DNA from: JAGWRA01 sp035534615
Lineage (GTDB): Bacteria; Acidobacteriota; Vicinamibacteria; Vicinamibacterales; CAVVIG01
DNA: 64,000 nucleotides
Direction: 5' to 3'
Assembly (NCBI GenBank): GCA_035534615.1
Contig: DATLRO010000089.1
Coordinates: forward strand, 62,001 to 126,000
Positions within the stretch are counted from its first letter, which is position 1; every line of letters starts with the position of its first letter. The translations under genes and the position numbers were made by a program. Of this stretch, positions 1 through 8,346 are shown in pieces. The notes beneath the pieces are model-generated. The model was not told where the DNA came from and ran no database searches. It was given only the letters and a program-made list of their open reading frames with translations.

Positions 1-1530
1 CTCGGTCAGGCCTCCGGCGCCGGACGCGGCCCGGGGCACGGCGGGCAGGGCGTGCTGCACGAACCGCGTGAACAGCGTGACGTGGCCGAGTCCGGGCGGC
101 GTGTCCACGAAGCCGCCGACGACCGACAGGGCGATCAGCGTGAGCACCGGCACGGTCATCCGGAGCCCGGGCCGGCGTTCGACGTGGCTGTGCGCCTCGC
201 CGAAGAAGACGAGGAAGATCAGGCGGAACGTGTACATCGCGGTCAGCAGGACCCCGATGACCGCGCCGATCCAGAGCAGCGGGCTGCCGCCGGGCGCGCT
301 CCACGCGCTCCAGACGATCAGGTCCTTGCTGTAGAAGCCGGCGGTGACGAGCGGCAGGCCGGCGAGCGACGATCCGCCGATGACGAACGCCCAGAACGCC
401 ACCGGCAGCTCGCGCCGGAGCCCGCCCATCCTGAACATGTCGTGCTCGTCGTGCAGCGCTTCGATGACGATGCCGGCCGCGAGGAACAGCAGCGCCTTGA
501 AGAAGGCGTGGGTCATGAAGTGGAAGATCGCCGCCGCCCAGGCGCCCACGCCGAGCGCCAGAAACATGTACCCGATCTGGCTGATGGTCGAGTACGCGAG
601 CACGCGCTTGATGTCGTGCTGCGTCAGGGCGCTGAACCCCGCCATCAGCAGCGTCACGAGGCCGATGACGGCCACCGTGTGCTGGGCGACCGGCGCAAGG
701 GCGAACAGCACGTGGGTCCGGGCGATGAGGTAGACGCCGGCCGTGACCATCGTCGCGGCGTGGATGAGGGCGCTCGTGGGCGTCGGGCCGGCCATGGCGT
801 CGGGCAGCCAGGTCTGCAGCGGGAGCTGCGCCGACTTGCCGACCGCGCCGCCCAGCAGGAGCAGCGCCGCCGCGACGGCGTACGGCGAGCCCGCCCCCCA
901 CTGCGCGGCCGCCTGCTGCATCAGCGGCTGGATCTGCAGCGTGCCGAGCTCGTGGAACAGCAGGAACAGGCCGACGGCCATCGCCGTGTCGCCCACGCGG
1001 GTGACGATGAACGCCTTGCGCGCGGCCCGGCCGTTCACCGGGTCGCGGTACCAGAAGCCGATCAGCAGGTAGCTGCACAGGCCGACGCCTTCCCAGCCGG
1101 CGTAGAGCAGCAGCAGATTGTCGGCCAGCAGCAGCACGACCATCGAGGCGACGAACAGGTTCATGTAGGCGAAGAACCGGCCGTACCCCTCGTCGCCCGC
1201 CATGAACTCGGCGGAGTACACGTGAATCAGCAGGCTGACGAACGTGACGACGACGGTCATCACGAGCGACAGCGGATCGAGGTAGAAGGCGATCTGCGGC
1301 CGGAAGCGGCCGACGTCGATCCACGTCCACAGCGCCTGCGTCCAGGCATAGCCGGCCGGCGGCGCGGACAGGAAGGCGGCGCCGATCAGCAGCGACACGA
1401 CGGCCGACACGGCGATCGACCCGATGCCGACCGACGCGACGCCGCGCGGGCTCAGGCGGCGGCCGGCCAGCGCGAGGACGACGAAGCCGGCGAACGGCGC
1501 CGCCGGAATCAGCCAGAGCAGGTGCAGCAT
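1..1530 (-). CDS. nuoL: NADH-quinone oxidoreductase subunit L (partial, C-terminus off the left edge)
   Basis: This is the large antiporter-like membrane subunit of respiratory complex I, thought to take part in proton pumping. 510 codons are visible from the ATG (complement of 1528-1530) with no stop, so the last ~100 residues lie outside the window. The protein starts MLHLLWLIPAAP and is a chain of hydrophobic helices. It carries the family signature around PLQTWLPDAMAGPTPTSALI and the conserved stretch YAGWEGVGLCSYLLIGFWY. Only one base separates it from the nuoK stop, so it is translationally coupled. Identification is firm from motifs and from its place after nuoK; nuoM and nuoN are expected further left. 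Confidence 0.96.
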   Translation of the reverse strand, partial: MLHLLWLIPAAPFAGFVVLALAGRRLSPRGVASVGIGSIAVSAVVSLLIGAAFLSAPPAGYAWTQALWTWIDVGRFRPQIAFYLDPLSLVMTVVVTFVSLLIHVYSAEFMAGDEGYGRFFAYMNLFVASMVVLLLADNLLLLYAGWEGVGLCSYLLIGFWYRDPVNGRAARKAFIVTRVGDTAMAVGLFLLFHELGTLQIQPLMQQAAAQWGAGSPYAVAAALLLLGGAVGKSAQLPLQTWLPDAMAGPTPTSALIHAATMVTAGVYLIARTHVLFALAPVAQHTVAVIGLVTLLMAGFSALTQHDIKRVLAYSTISQIGYMFLALGVGAWAAAIFHFMTHAFFKALLFLAAGIVIEALHDEHDMFRMGGLRRELPVAFWAFVIGGSSLAGLPLVTAGFYSKDLIVWSAWSAPGGSPLLWIGAVIGVLLTAMYTFRLIFLVFFGEAHSHVERRPGLRMTVPVLTLIALSVVGGFVDTPPGLGHVTLFTRFVQHALPAVPRAASGAGGLTE

Positions 1531-1531
1531 G

Positions 1532-1840
1532 TCAGCCTTTCATCCCGCTCGCGAGGTCGGCGTCGAGCTGCCCGTATCGCCGGTACAGCCGCAGCACGAT
1601 CGCCAGTCCGACGGACACTTCGGCGGCGGCCATCGTCAGGATGAACACGAACATCGCCTGGCCGTCCGCCTGTCCCCAGCGCGCGCCGGCGGCCACGAAG
1701 GCGAAGCCGGCGGCGTTCAGCATCACCTCGATCGAGACGAGCATGAGCAGGATGTTCCGGCGGGCCAGCAGGCCGGCCATGCCGAGTACGAACAGGATGC
1801 CGGCCAGCAGCAGCGCGTCAGTGAGCGGAACCGACGCCAT
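1532..1840 (-). CDS. nuoK: NADH-quinone oxidoreductase subunit K
   Basis: NuoK is a small membrane subunit of complex I with three helices that contributes to the proton path. The 102-residue product has the usual family length. It shows the conserved glutamates within membrane helices (MLVSIEVMLNAAG and LTMAAAEVSVGLAIVL), which are known to be important in the E. coli subunit. Its start lies inside the nuoJ coding region (23-base overlap) and its stop is one base from the nuoL start. This is tight operon packing with nuoJ and nuoL. Confidence 0.97.
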   Translation of the reverse strand: MASVPLTDALLLAGILFVLGMAGLLARRNILLMLVSIEVMLNAAGFAFVAAGARWGQADGQAMFVFILTMAAAEVSVGLAIVLRLYRRYGQLDADLASGMKG

Positions 1841-2351
1841 CGCGTCCCTCCTTGGCAGCAGTCACCTGCCGGCCGACGTGGTAGGCGCCGACGAGGCCGG
1901 CGAGCAGCAGCATGGACGCCAGCTCGACGCCGATCAGGTACGGCCCGAAGAGCGTCAGGCCGACCTCGTGCGGCCCGGCGGCCGCCGAGCCGGCGAACGC
2001 CGTCAATCCGGAGTGCGTCAGCAGGTAGTCGATCTCGAGGATCAGCAGGCCCGCCAGGATCGTGGGGCCGAGCCAGAGGCGGGGCGTGAGCCAGCGCTGC
2101 TCGACGGCCTCGGCCTCCGGGCCGAGGTTGAGCATCATCACGACGAAGACGAACAGCACGACGATGGCGCCGGCGTAGATGATGACCTCGAGCGCGGCCA
2201 CGAACGCGGCGCCCAGCAGGAGGAAATCGAGGGCGACGGCGAGCAGCGACACGACCAGGTACAGCAGGGCGTGGACGGCGTTCGACCGGGTGATGGCCAG
2301 CAGCGTGGCCACCACGGCGATGCCGCCGGCGATGTTGAAGGCGACGTTCAT
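1818..2351 (-). CDS. nuoJ: NADH-quinone oxidoreductase subunit J
   Basis: NuoJ is a membrane subunit of complex I with five helices. The 177-residue product has hydrophobic segments throughout and the conserved helix-3 region EVIIYAGAIVVLFVFVVMML, which forms the mobile helix next to the quinone site in solved structures. The C-terminal ~60 residues are more variable, as usual. It follows nuoI after a 16-base gap and overlaps the nuoK start by 23 bases. Confidence 0.96.
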   Translation of the reverse strand: MNVAFNIAGGIAVVATLLAITRSNAVHALLYLVVSLLAVALDFLLLGAAFVAALEVIIYAGAIVVLFVFVVMMLNLGPEAEAVEQRWLTPRLWLGPTILAGLLILEIDYLLTHSGLTAFAGSAAAGPHEVGLTLFGPYLIGVELASMLLLAGLVGAYHVGRQVTAAKEGRDGVGSAH

Positions 2352-2367
2352 GCAGACTCCCCGGATC

Positions 2368-2883
2368 CTACGGCAGCAGGCTGCGCACGTCGGTCGGCGG
2401 CGCCTCGTGCTCCGACGCGCCCTTGTCCTTGCCCGCGATGGCGACGCCGGCGACCTTCCAGAAGTTGTAGCCGGGATACTTGCCCGGCCCGTGGATCAGC
2501 AGGTCGTGCTTCTCGTACACCATGTGCTGGCGGTCGTACTCCCCCATCTCCACGTCCGGCGTGAGCTGAATCGCGTAGGTCGGACACGCCTCCTCGCACA
2601 TGCCGCAGTAGATGCAGCGCGAGAAATTGATCCGGAAGAACTCGGGATACCGGCGGCCGTGCTCGTCCTCGGTCGCCTGGAGCGCGATGCAGGCGACGGG
2701 GCAGGCGACGGCGCACAGGTAGCAGGCCACGCACCGCTCGCCGCCGTCGGGATCGGACGAGAGGATGATCCGGCCGCGGTACCGCGGCGCCAGATAATTC
2801 TTCTCCTCCGGATACTGCACGGTCACGCGCTTCCTGAACGCATGCAGGAACACGTCCCAGGTGGTGCGGATCAGGCTCAGCAT
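2368..2883 (-). CDS. nuoI: NADH-quinone oxidoreductase subunit I (2x[4Fe-4S] ferredoxin-like)
   Basis: NuoI carries iron-sulfur clusters N6a and N6b that pass electrons towards NuoB. The 171-residue product has two complete CxxCxxCxxxCP motifs: Cys51/54/57/61 and Cys90/93/96/100. An N-terminal amphipathic stretch (MLSLIRTTWDVFLHAF) fits the membrane-facing helix of the family. The start is an ATG 16 bases after the nuoH stop. Length and motif spacing match the bacterial family. Confidence 0.97.
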   Translation of the reverse strand: MLSLIRTTWDVFLHAFRKRVTVQYPEEKNYLAPRYRGRIILSSDPDGGERCVACYLCAVACPVACIALQATEDEHGRRYPEFFRINFSRCIYCGMCEEACPTYAIQLTPDVEMGEYDRQHMVYEKHDLLIHGPGKYPGYNFWKVAGVAIAGKDKGASEHEAPPTDVRSLLP

Positions 2884-2899
2884 GTCGGTCCCCGGCCGC

Positions 2900-3856
2900 T
2901 CACCGGTGCAGCGCCACGACGATCCCGCCGGCCACGACCAGATTGGCGAGGGCGATCGGCAGCAGCACCTTCCAGCCGGCGGTCATGAGCTGGTCGAAGC
3001 GGGGGCGGGGCATCGCCGCCCGCATCAGGATGAAGAAACAGATGAACGCGAACGTCTTGATCGCGAACCAGACGACCGGCGGCAGCCACGGGCCGAGCCA
3101 GCCGCCGAAGAACAGCACGGTGATCATCGCCGAGATCAGGACGACGCCGAGATACTCGCCGACGAAGAACATGCCGAACTTCATGCCGGAGTACTCCGAA
3201 TGGAAGCCGGCGACGAGCTCGCTCTCGGCTTCCGGCAGGTCGAACGGCAGCCGGCGGGTCTCCGCGAGCCCGGCGATCAGGAACAGCACGAAGCCGGGGA
3301 ACTGGGGCACCACGAACCACAGGTGCCGCTGGGCGCCGACGATGCCCGCCAGGTTGAACGATCCGGCGAGCACGACCGTCCCCATGATCGACAGTCCCAT
3401 GAACACCTCGTAGCTGAGCATCTGGGCCGCGGCGCGCATGCCGCCGAGCAGCGCGTACTTGTTGTTCGACGCCCAGCCGCCGAGCACCACGCTGTAGACG
3501 CCGAGCGACGACATCGCCAGGAAGAACAGCAGGCCGACGTTGAGATCGGCCACGACGAGGTGCGGCGCGAACGGCACGACCGCGAACGCCATCAGCACCG
3601 TCACCATGACGATCGCCGGCGCCAGGACGAAGACGGCCCGGTCGGCGAACGGCGGGACCCAGTCCTCCTTGAAGAACAGCTTGACCGTGTCGGCCAGCAC
3701 CTGGAACAGGCCGAAGGGCCCGACCCGGTTCGGGCCGTACCGGTCCTGCCAGAGCGCGAGCAGGCGCCGCTCGAGCCAGATGAGATTCGCCGCCACGCTG
3801 AGGACGACGATCAGCACCCCGGCGACGACCGCGATCGGGTACCACAGGGGCGTCAT
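2900..3856 (-). CDS. nuoH: NADH-quinone oxidoreductase subunit H
   Basis: NuoH is the membrane subunit that forms much of the quinone-binding chamber at the junction with the peripheral arm. The product is 318 residues, starting MTPLWYPIAVV. It shows the conserved loops ERRLLALWQDRYGPNRVGP and ETRRLPFDLPEAESELVAGF, plus about eight hydrophobic helices. The ATG overlaps the nuoG stop (ATGA), which sets this start; a longer in-frame reading upstream is simply nuoG sequence in another frame. Confidence 0.97.
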   Translation of the reverse strand: MTPLWYPIAVVAGVLIVVLSVAANLIWLERRLLALWQDRYGPNRVGPFGLFQVLADTVKLFFKEDWVPPFADRAVFVLAPAIVMVTVLMAFAVVPFAPHLVVADLNVGLLFFLAMSSLGVYSVVLGGWASNNKYALLGGMRAAAQMLSYEVFMGLSIMGTVVLAGSFNLAGIVGAQRHLWFVVPQFPGFVLFLIAGLAETRRLPFDLPEAESELVAGFHSEYSGMKFGMFFVGEYLGVVLISAMITVLFFGGWLGPWLPPVVWFAIKTFAFICFFILMRAAMPRPRFDQLMTAGWKVLLPIALANLVVAGGIVVALHR

Positions 3857-6546
3857 GATGCCATGCGCGACAGCCTGACCCACGCCGGCTGCGCGAGTCC
3901 GGGGGTGAGTGCGCCGGTGATGACGAGGCCGGCCAGCCCGGCCGGCAGGTCGAGGGCCGGCGCGACCGGGAGGTCGAGCGCCATTCCGTCGCCGGTCACG
4001 TGCACGACGTCGCCGGCGGCCAGGTGCAGCCGGTCCGCGTCGGACGGATGCAGCCGGAGCGCCGGGACCGGCGCCAGCTCCGCCGGACCGGGCGCCTCGG
4101 CGCTCAGCTCCTCCGACCCGAAGATGCGGTAGAGCGGTACCAGCAGCCATTCGTCCGGGCGCGGGCCGAACGCCGGCGGCACGGTCACGAAGTACCCGCC
4201 GCGCGCGGCCGGCGGCGGCTCGATCAGCCGGAGCCCCGGATCGCCGCCGCGCAGCGGTCCGCCGATCTCCTGCTGGAACTTGTTGACCGACTGGATCGAA
4301 TTCCAGCCGGGCGACCAGAAGAACGGCGTGAGCGCGGCCGGCGGCTGGGCCGGACTGCCTTCCATCGAAAACGCCAGCGCCGAATCGGGATCGTCGGGCG
4401 GCGCCGCCTCGCTGACATTCACGTCCGCGTGCATCGCCGTGCGGCCGCTGTACCGGTGCGGCGACCGCGGGATCTTCGCGCCGGCCATCCGGAAGGCGGC
4501 GTCCGGCGCGACCGCGGGCAGCCGGGCGAAGGTCGCGTCGGCCGCGAGCGCGGCGGTCACCTCGTCCAGCGTCCGCCAGCGCGCGCCGGCATCCGGCCGC
4601 AGCTCCTGCAGCCAGCGCCAGCTCTCACGGATGTCACCCTCCGGAACGACGGCCTGGAAAGCGCGCTGCGCCCGGCCCTCGCTGCTCACGAACGTGCCGT
4701 CGCTCTCGGCGAAGCTGCCGGCCGGCAGCAGGACGTCGGCCCGGGCGGTGGTGGCGTTCGAGAGGGTGTCGAGGACGACCACGTGCGCCGCCCGGTCCAG
4801 CATCGCGGCGACCCGCGCCGCCGGCGCCCGCCGGAACAGATCGTTCTCCAGGACGATCACCGTCGTGGGGGCCTCGTCCAGCGCCCGGGCGACCGCCTCG
4901 ATCGACCGGCCGCCGAGCAGGGCGACGCCGAGCGTGTTGCATTCGGGGGTGGTGAACGCGAGGCGCGCGGGCCGGCCGATCGCGTGCAGGGCCCGCGCGA
5001 CGTTGGCGGCCGCCTGAATCACGCTGTCGTTGTGGCACGACGGGCCGGCGACGACCAGCGGGCGCGCGGCGGCGCGGAGCGCGTCGGCGATCCGGGCCGC
5101 CAGCGCCGTCCGCTCGGGCGGGAGGCCGTGCACGAGGGGCGCGGCCCCGTCGAGCGCGTGCGCGACGGCCAGGCCGAGGCGGGCGACATCGTCCGGCGCG
5201 GCGCGCAGCGCGGCGGCGGCGATGTCGTCCAGCTTCGTCGCCTCAGGTGTCGCGATGAACAGCGGGCCGCGGTCCTCCTGCACCGCTTCGCGGACCGCAT
5301 GATCGAGCCAGCGTGGAATCTTCAGCGCGTCGGCGCGGCGGAGCGGCTGCTGCCGGACGGCCTGGCGCAGGCTGAGCGCCAGGCGCGGCGCCACGTTCGT
5401 CACGTCCTCGCCGAGGATCAGGACGGCGTCGGCCTGCTCGGCGTCGCGCAGCGATGCCGGGGGGGCCGGCCCGTCCCGCAGGACGTCGAGCATCAGCGCA
5501 GCGAGCCGCTGGTCGGCGTCGGCCAGGCCCGTCGAGAAGCGGTCGGCGCCGACGAGCGCCCGCAGCGCGAAGTTCGCCTCGAGCGACGCGCGCGGCGATC
5601 CGATCCCGATCGCGCGCCCGGTCTGCGCGAGCGCCCCGGCCGCCCGGGCCAGCGCCTCGTCGCGGCCGGCGGCGTCGAGCCGGCCGTCCCGCCGGATCTG
5701 CGGTTGCCGGACGCGGCGTCCGCTGTTGACGAATTCGTAGCCGAAGCGGCCGCGGTCGCAGAGGAAATAGCCGTTCACCTCGTGGTGATAGCGGTTCACG
5801 ATCCGCCGCAGCGTGCCGTACCGCTCGGCGGTGCTGACGTTGCAGCCGAGCCCGCAATGCACGCAGACGGCCGGCGCGAACTGGAGATCCCACTTGCGCG
5901 TGTAGTGGCGCTTCAGCGTCGCATCGGTGAACACGCCGGTCGGGCAGACCTCCACCAGGTTGCCGCTGAACTCGCTCTCCAGCACGCCATCGTCGTGGCG
6001 CCCGAAAAAGACGACGTTGCGCAGGGCGAACGCGTCGAGGTCGCGGCCGCCGGCGTACTCGCGGTAGAAGCGGACGCAGCGGTAGCACTGGATGCACCGG
6101 TTCATCTCGTGATTCACGAGCGGGCCGAGGTGCTGGTTCCGGAACGTCCGCTTCGGAAAGACGTACCGCCGGTAGTCGTGGCCGGTCATGACCGTCATGT
6201 CCTGCAGGTGGCACTCGCCCCCCTCGTCGCAGACCGGACAGTCGTGCGGGTGGTTCGTCATCAGCCCTTCGACGATCGCCGCGCGGAAGGCGACCGCCTC
6301 GGGGTCGCCGATGGCGATGCGCGTCCCGTCGGCGGCCGGCGTCATGCAGGCCATGACGATCCGGCCGGTGGCGTCCCGTTCGTCCTTGAACTGCTTGACC
6401 GCGCACTGGCGGCAGGCCCCGACCGATCCCATGGCCGGGTGCCAGCAGAAGTACGGCAGATTCAGGCCGAGCCCGAGGCAGGCGTGCAGCAGGTTCTCGC
6501 CGCCGTCGACCGCGTACGCGCGCCCGTCCACGTAAATCGTCGCCAC
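3853..6546 (-). CDS. nuoG: NADH-quinone oxidoreductase subunit G (Escherichia-like, with N7 cluster ligands)
   Basis: NuoG is the large iron-sulfur subunit of the complex I peripheral arm. The 897-residue product starts at a GTG two bases after the nuoF stop. Ligand sets are visible in order: [2Fe-2S] Cys34/45/48/67; His99-x3-Cys103-x2-Cys106-x5-Cys112; Cys151/154/157 with Cys201; and Cys228-x2-Cys231-x3-Cys235-x27-Cys263. The last is the off-pathway N7 cluster found only in some bacteria, including E. coli. The C-terminal ~600 residues resemble molybdopterin oxidoreductases and end in a dinucleotide-binding-like domain (ALRLHPSDADRLHLAAGDVV). Length is close to the E. coli protein (about 908). 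Confidence 0.96.
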   Translation of the reverse strand: MATIYVDGRAYAVDGGENLLHACLGLGLNLPYFCWHPAMGSVGACRQCAVKQFKDERDATGRIVMACMTPAADGTRIAIGDPEAVAFRAAIVEGLMTNHPHDCPVCDEGGECHLQDMTVMTGHDYRRYVFPKRTFRNQHLGPLVNHEMNRCIQCYRCVRFYREYAGGRDLDAFALRNVVFFGRHDDGVLESEFSGNLVEVCPTGVFTDATLKRHYTRKWDLQFAPAVCVHCGLGCNVSTAERYGTLRRIVNRYHHEVNGYFLCDRGRFGYEFVNSGRRVRQPQIRRDGRLDAAGRDEALARAAGALAQTGRAIGIGSPRASLEANFALRALVGADRFSTGLADADQRLAALMLDVLRDGPAPPASLRDAEQADAVLILGEDVTNVAPRLALSLRQAVRQQPLRRADALKIPRWLDHAVREAVQEDRGPLFIATPEATKLDDIAAAALRAAPDDVARLGLAVAHALDGAAPLVHGLPPERTALAARIADALRAAARPLVVAGPSCHNDSVIQAAANVARALHAIGRPARLAFTTPECNTLGVALLGGRSIEAVARALDEAPTTVIVLENDLFRRAPAARVAAMLDRAAHVVVLDTLSNATTARADVLLPAGSFAESDGTFVSSEGRAQRAFQAVVPEGDIRESWRWLQELRPDAGARWRTLDEVTAALAADATFARLPAVAPDAAFRMAGAKIPRSPHRYSGRTAMHADVNVSEAAPPDDPDSALAFSMEGSPAQPPAALTPFFWSPGWNSIQSVNKFQQEIGGPLRGGDPGLRLIEPPPAARGGYFVTVPPAFGPRPDEWLLVPLYRIFGSEELSAEAPGPAELAPVPALRLHPSDADRLHLAAGDVVHVTGDGMALDLPVAPALDLPAGLAGLVITGALTPGLAQPAWVRLSRMAS

Positions 6547-6548
6547 GC

Positions 6549-7832
6549 CTAGCTCCAGGGGCAGCGCTTCTCGCGGATGTGCCGCTCGAAGTCGTCGCGG
6601 AAATGCGTCAACGCACTCTGCAGCGGCTCGGCCGCGCCGGGCGCGAGCGCGCAGAAGGTATGGCCGGGCGCCATGAAGCGCGTGTGAAACGCCAGCTGGT
6701 CGAGGTCGCCCGGCTGGCCGTGTCCCGCTTCCAGGGCGCCGAGAATCTTCTCCGTCCAGGCGAGGCCGCTCCAGCACGGCGTGCACCATCCGCACGATTC
6801 CTGCGCGAAGAAGCGCTCCAGATTCCACACCATGCCGACCGGGCAGGTCCGGTCGTCGAGGACGATCATCGTGCCGGTGCCCATGCGGCTTCCGGCCTTC
6901 TGGACGGCCGTGAAGTCCATGGGGACGTCGAGATGTGCCGCCACGAGAAAATCGGTGGACGCGCCGCCCGGCAGCAGCCCGCGGAAGGTCAGCCCGTCGC
7001 GCATGCCGCCGGCGTGTTCCTCGAGGATCTCGCGGATGGTCGTCCCCATCGGCAGCTCCCAGAGGCCGGGACGCCGCACCTTGCCGCTCGCGCCGTACAG
7101 CTTGGTGCCGCCGTCCTCCGTCAGGCCGAGCGATCGGAACCAGTCGGCGCCGCGGCTGACGATGTGCGGCACGTTGCAGAGCGTCTCGACGTTCTGCACG
7201 ACCGTCGGCCTGCCCCACAGCCCGGACAGCTGCGGATAGGGCGGCTTGGCGCGCGGGTTCGCCCGTTTCCCTTCGAGCGCGTTGAGCAGGGCGGTCTCCT
7301 CGCCGCACATGTACCGGCCGGCGCTCACGTGCAGGTGCAGCTCGAAGCTGAGGTCGGAGCCGAGGATGTGCGGCCCGAGGTACCCCGCCCGGTACGCCTC
7401 GGCCAGCGCGCGCCGGAGCCGCCCGGCGGCGGTCGTGTACTCCCAGCGCAGGAAGAGGTAGCCGACGTCGGCCTCGATCGCGCGCGCGGCGATGACCATC
7501 CCCTCGATGAGCTGGTGCGGGTCGCCTTCGAGGAGCAGCCGGTCCTTGAACGTGCCCGGCTCCATCTCGTCGGCGTTCGCGACGAGATACTTCGGATGCG
7601 GCGCGTCGGCCCCCATCGGGACGACGCTCCACTTCGTCCCGGTCGGGAAGCCGGCGCCGCCGCGGCCGCGCAGCGTCGACTGCGTGATGAGCGCGGTGAT
7701 CGCGCCGGGCGCCATCTGCAGCGCCTGGCGGAGGGCCTGGTAGCCGCCGGCCGCCTCGTACGCGGGCAGATCGACCGCCTGTCCGTCGGATCGGAGGTTG
7801 CGGGTGAGCGGCGTGTCGGTCGCGTGCGGCAC
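6549..7832 (-). CDS. nuoF: NADH-quinone oxidoreductase subunit F (NADH/FMN binding)
   Basis: NuoF oxidises NADH through FMN and holds cluster N3. The 427-residue product has the glycine-rich FMN/NADH loop GRGGAGFPTG at about 56-65. The [4Fe-4S] ligands are Cys347/350/353 (SCGWCTPC) with a distal Cys394 (HTFC). The GTG start (VPHATDTPL) lies 11 bases after the nuoE stop, preceded by a weak TAGGGA ribosome site. An upstream in-frame GTG would overlap nuoE and is less likely. The stop is two bases before the nuoG start. Confidence 0.95.
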   Translation of the reverse strand: MPHATDTPLTRNLRSDGQAVDLPAYEAAGGYQALRQALQMAPGAITALITQSTLRGRGGAGFPTGTKWSVVPMGADAPHPKYLVANADEMEPGTFKDRLLLEGDPHQLIEGMVIAARAIEADVGYLFLRWEYTTAAGRLRRALAEAYRAGYLGPHILGSDLSFELHLHVSAGRYMCGEETALLNALEGKRANPRAKPPYPQLSGLWGRPTVVQNVETLCNVPHIVSRGADWFRSLGLTEDGGTKLYGASGKVRRPGLWELPMGTTIREILEEHAGGMRDGLTFRGLLPGGASTDFLVAAHLDVPMDFTAVQKAGSRMGTGTMIVLDDRTCPVGMVWNLERFFAQESCGWCTPCWSGLAWTEKILGALEAGHGQPGDLDQLAFHTRFMAPGHTFCALAPGAAEPLQSALTHFRDDFERHIREKRCPWS

Positions 7833-7843
7833 GGGTCGAGTCC

Positions 7844-8308
7844 CTACGGATACCGTTCCAGAATCCGGTCCAGGCCGTCCGGATCGACGTCCTGGTGCAG
7901 GTCGCGGTCGATCATCAGCACCGGCGCGTGGTCGCACGCCCCGAGACAGACGACCGGCAGCAGCGTGAACCGCCCGTCGGCGGTGGTCTCGCCGAGCGCC
8001 ACGCCAAGCCGCGCGGTGAGCGCGGCGCGCAGTTGCTCGTAGTGCATGATCCAGCAGCTCACGCTGTCGCAGATCAGGATGACGTGGCGGCCGACCGGCT
8101 TCCGGAAGATCAGGTTGTAGAAGGTCGCCACGCTGTCGAGTTCGGCCGGCGACATGCCGAGGAAGCCGGCCAGGTCGTGCAGGCCTTCGTCCGACACCCA
8201 GCCGCGGTGCTCCTGCACGATCTTCAGCGCCTCGATGCAGACGGCCCGCCGGTCCGGATAGTGCGCCAGCTCCGCCTCGATCGCCCGCCGCTCCTCGACG
8301 CTCAGCAT
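7844..8308 (-). CDS. nuoE: NADH-quinone oxidoreductase subunit E ([2Fe-2S])
   Basis: NuoE is the thioredoxin-fold subunit that carries cluster N1a beside NuoF. The 154-residue product has the family ligand pattern C-x4-C (Cys80, Cys85) and C-x3-C (Cys121, Cys125). The helical N-terminal domain includes the conserved VATFYNLI. An ATG start (MLSVEERRAI) with a purine-rich GGAGAGGGAGCGG upstream fixes the 5' end. It lies between nuoCD and nuoF. Confidence 0.97.
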   Translation of the reverse strand: MLSVEERRAIEAELAHYPDRRAVCIEALKIVQEHRGWVSDEGLHDLAGFLGMSPAELDSVATFYNLIFRKPVGRHVILICDSVSCWIMHYEQLRAALTARLGVALGETTADGRFTLLPVVCLGACDHAPVLMIDRDLHQDVDPDGLDRILERYP

Positions 8309-8346
8309 CCGTCTCCGCTCCCTCTCCTGCCGGTCGGCCGCCCGCG

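Noticed and set aside
52..1644. Long plus-strand open frames antisense to the nuo operon
   Set aside because: They are Arg/Glu/Asp-rich products of high-GC antisense codons with no recognisable motif, while the minus strand encodes clear Nuo proteins.
3857..7632. Very long minus-strand open frame joining nuoG to sequence upstream inside nuoF
   Set aside because: The true NuoG starts at the GTG at 6546, right after the nuoF stop. Residues before that translate the wrong frame of nuoF and match nothing.
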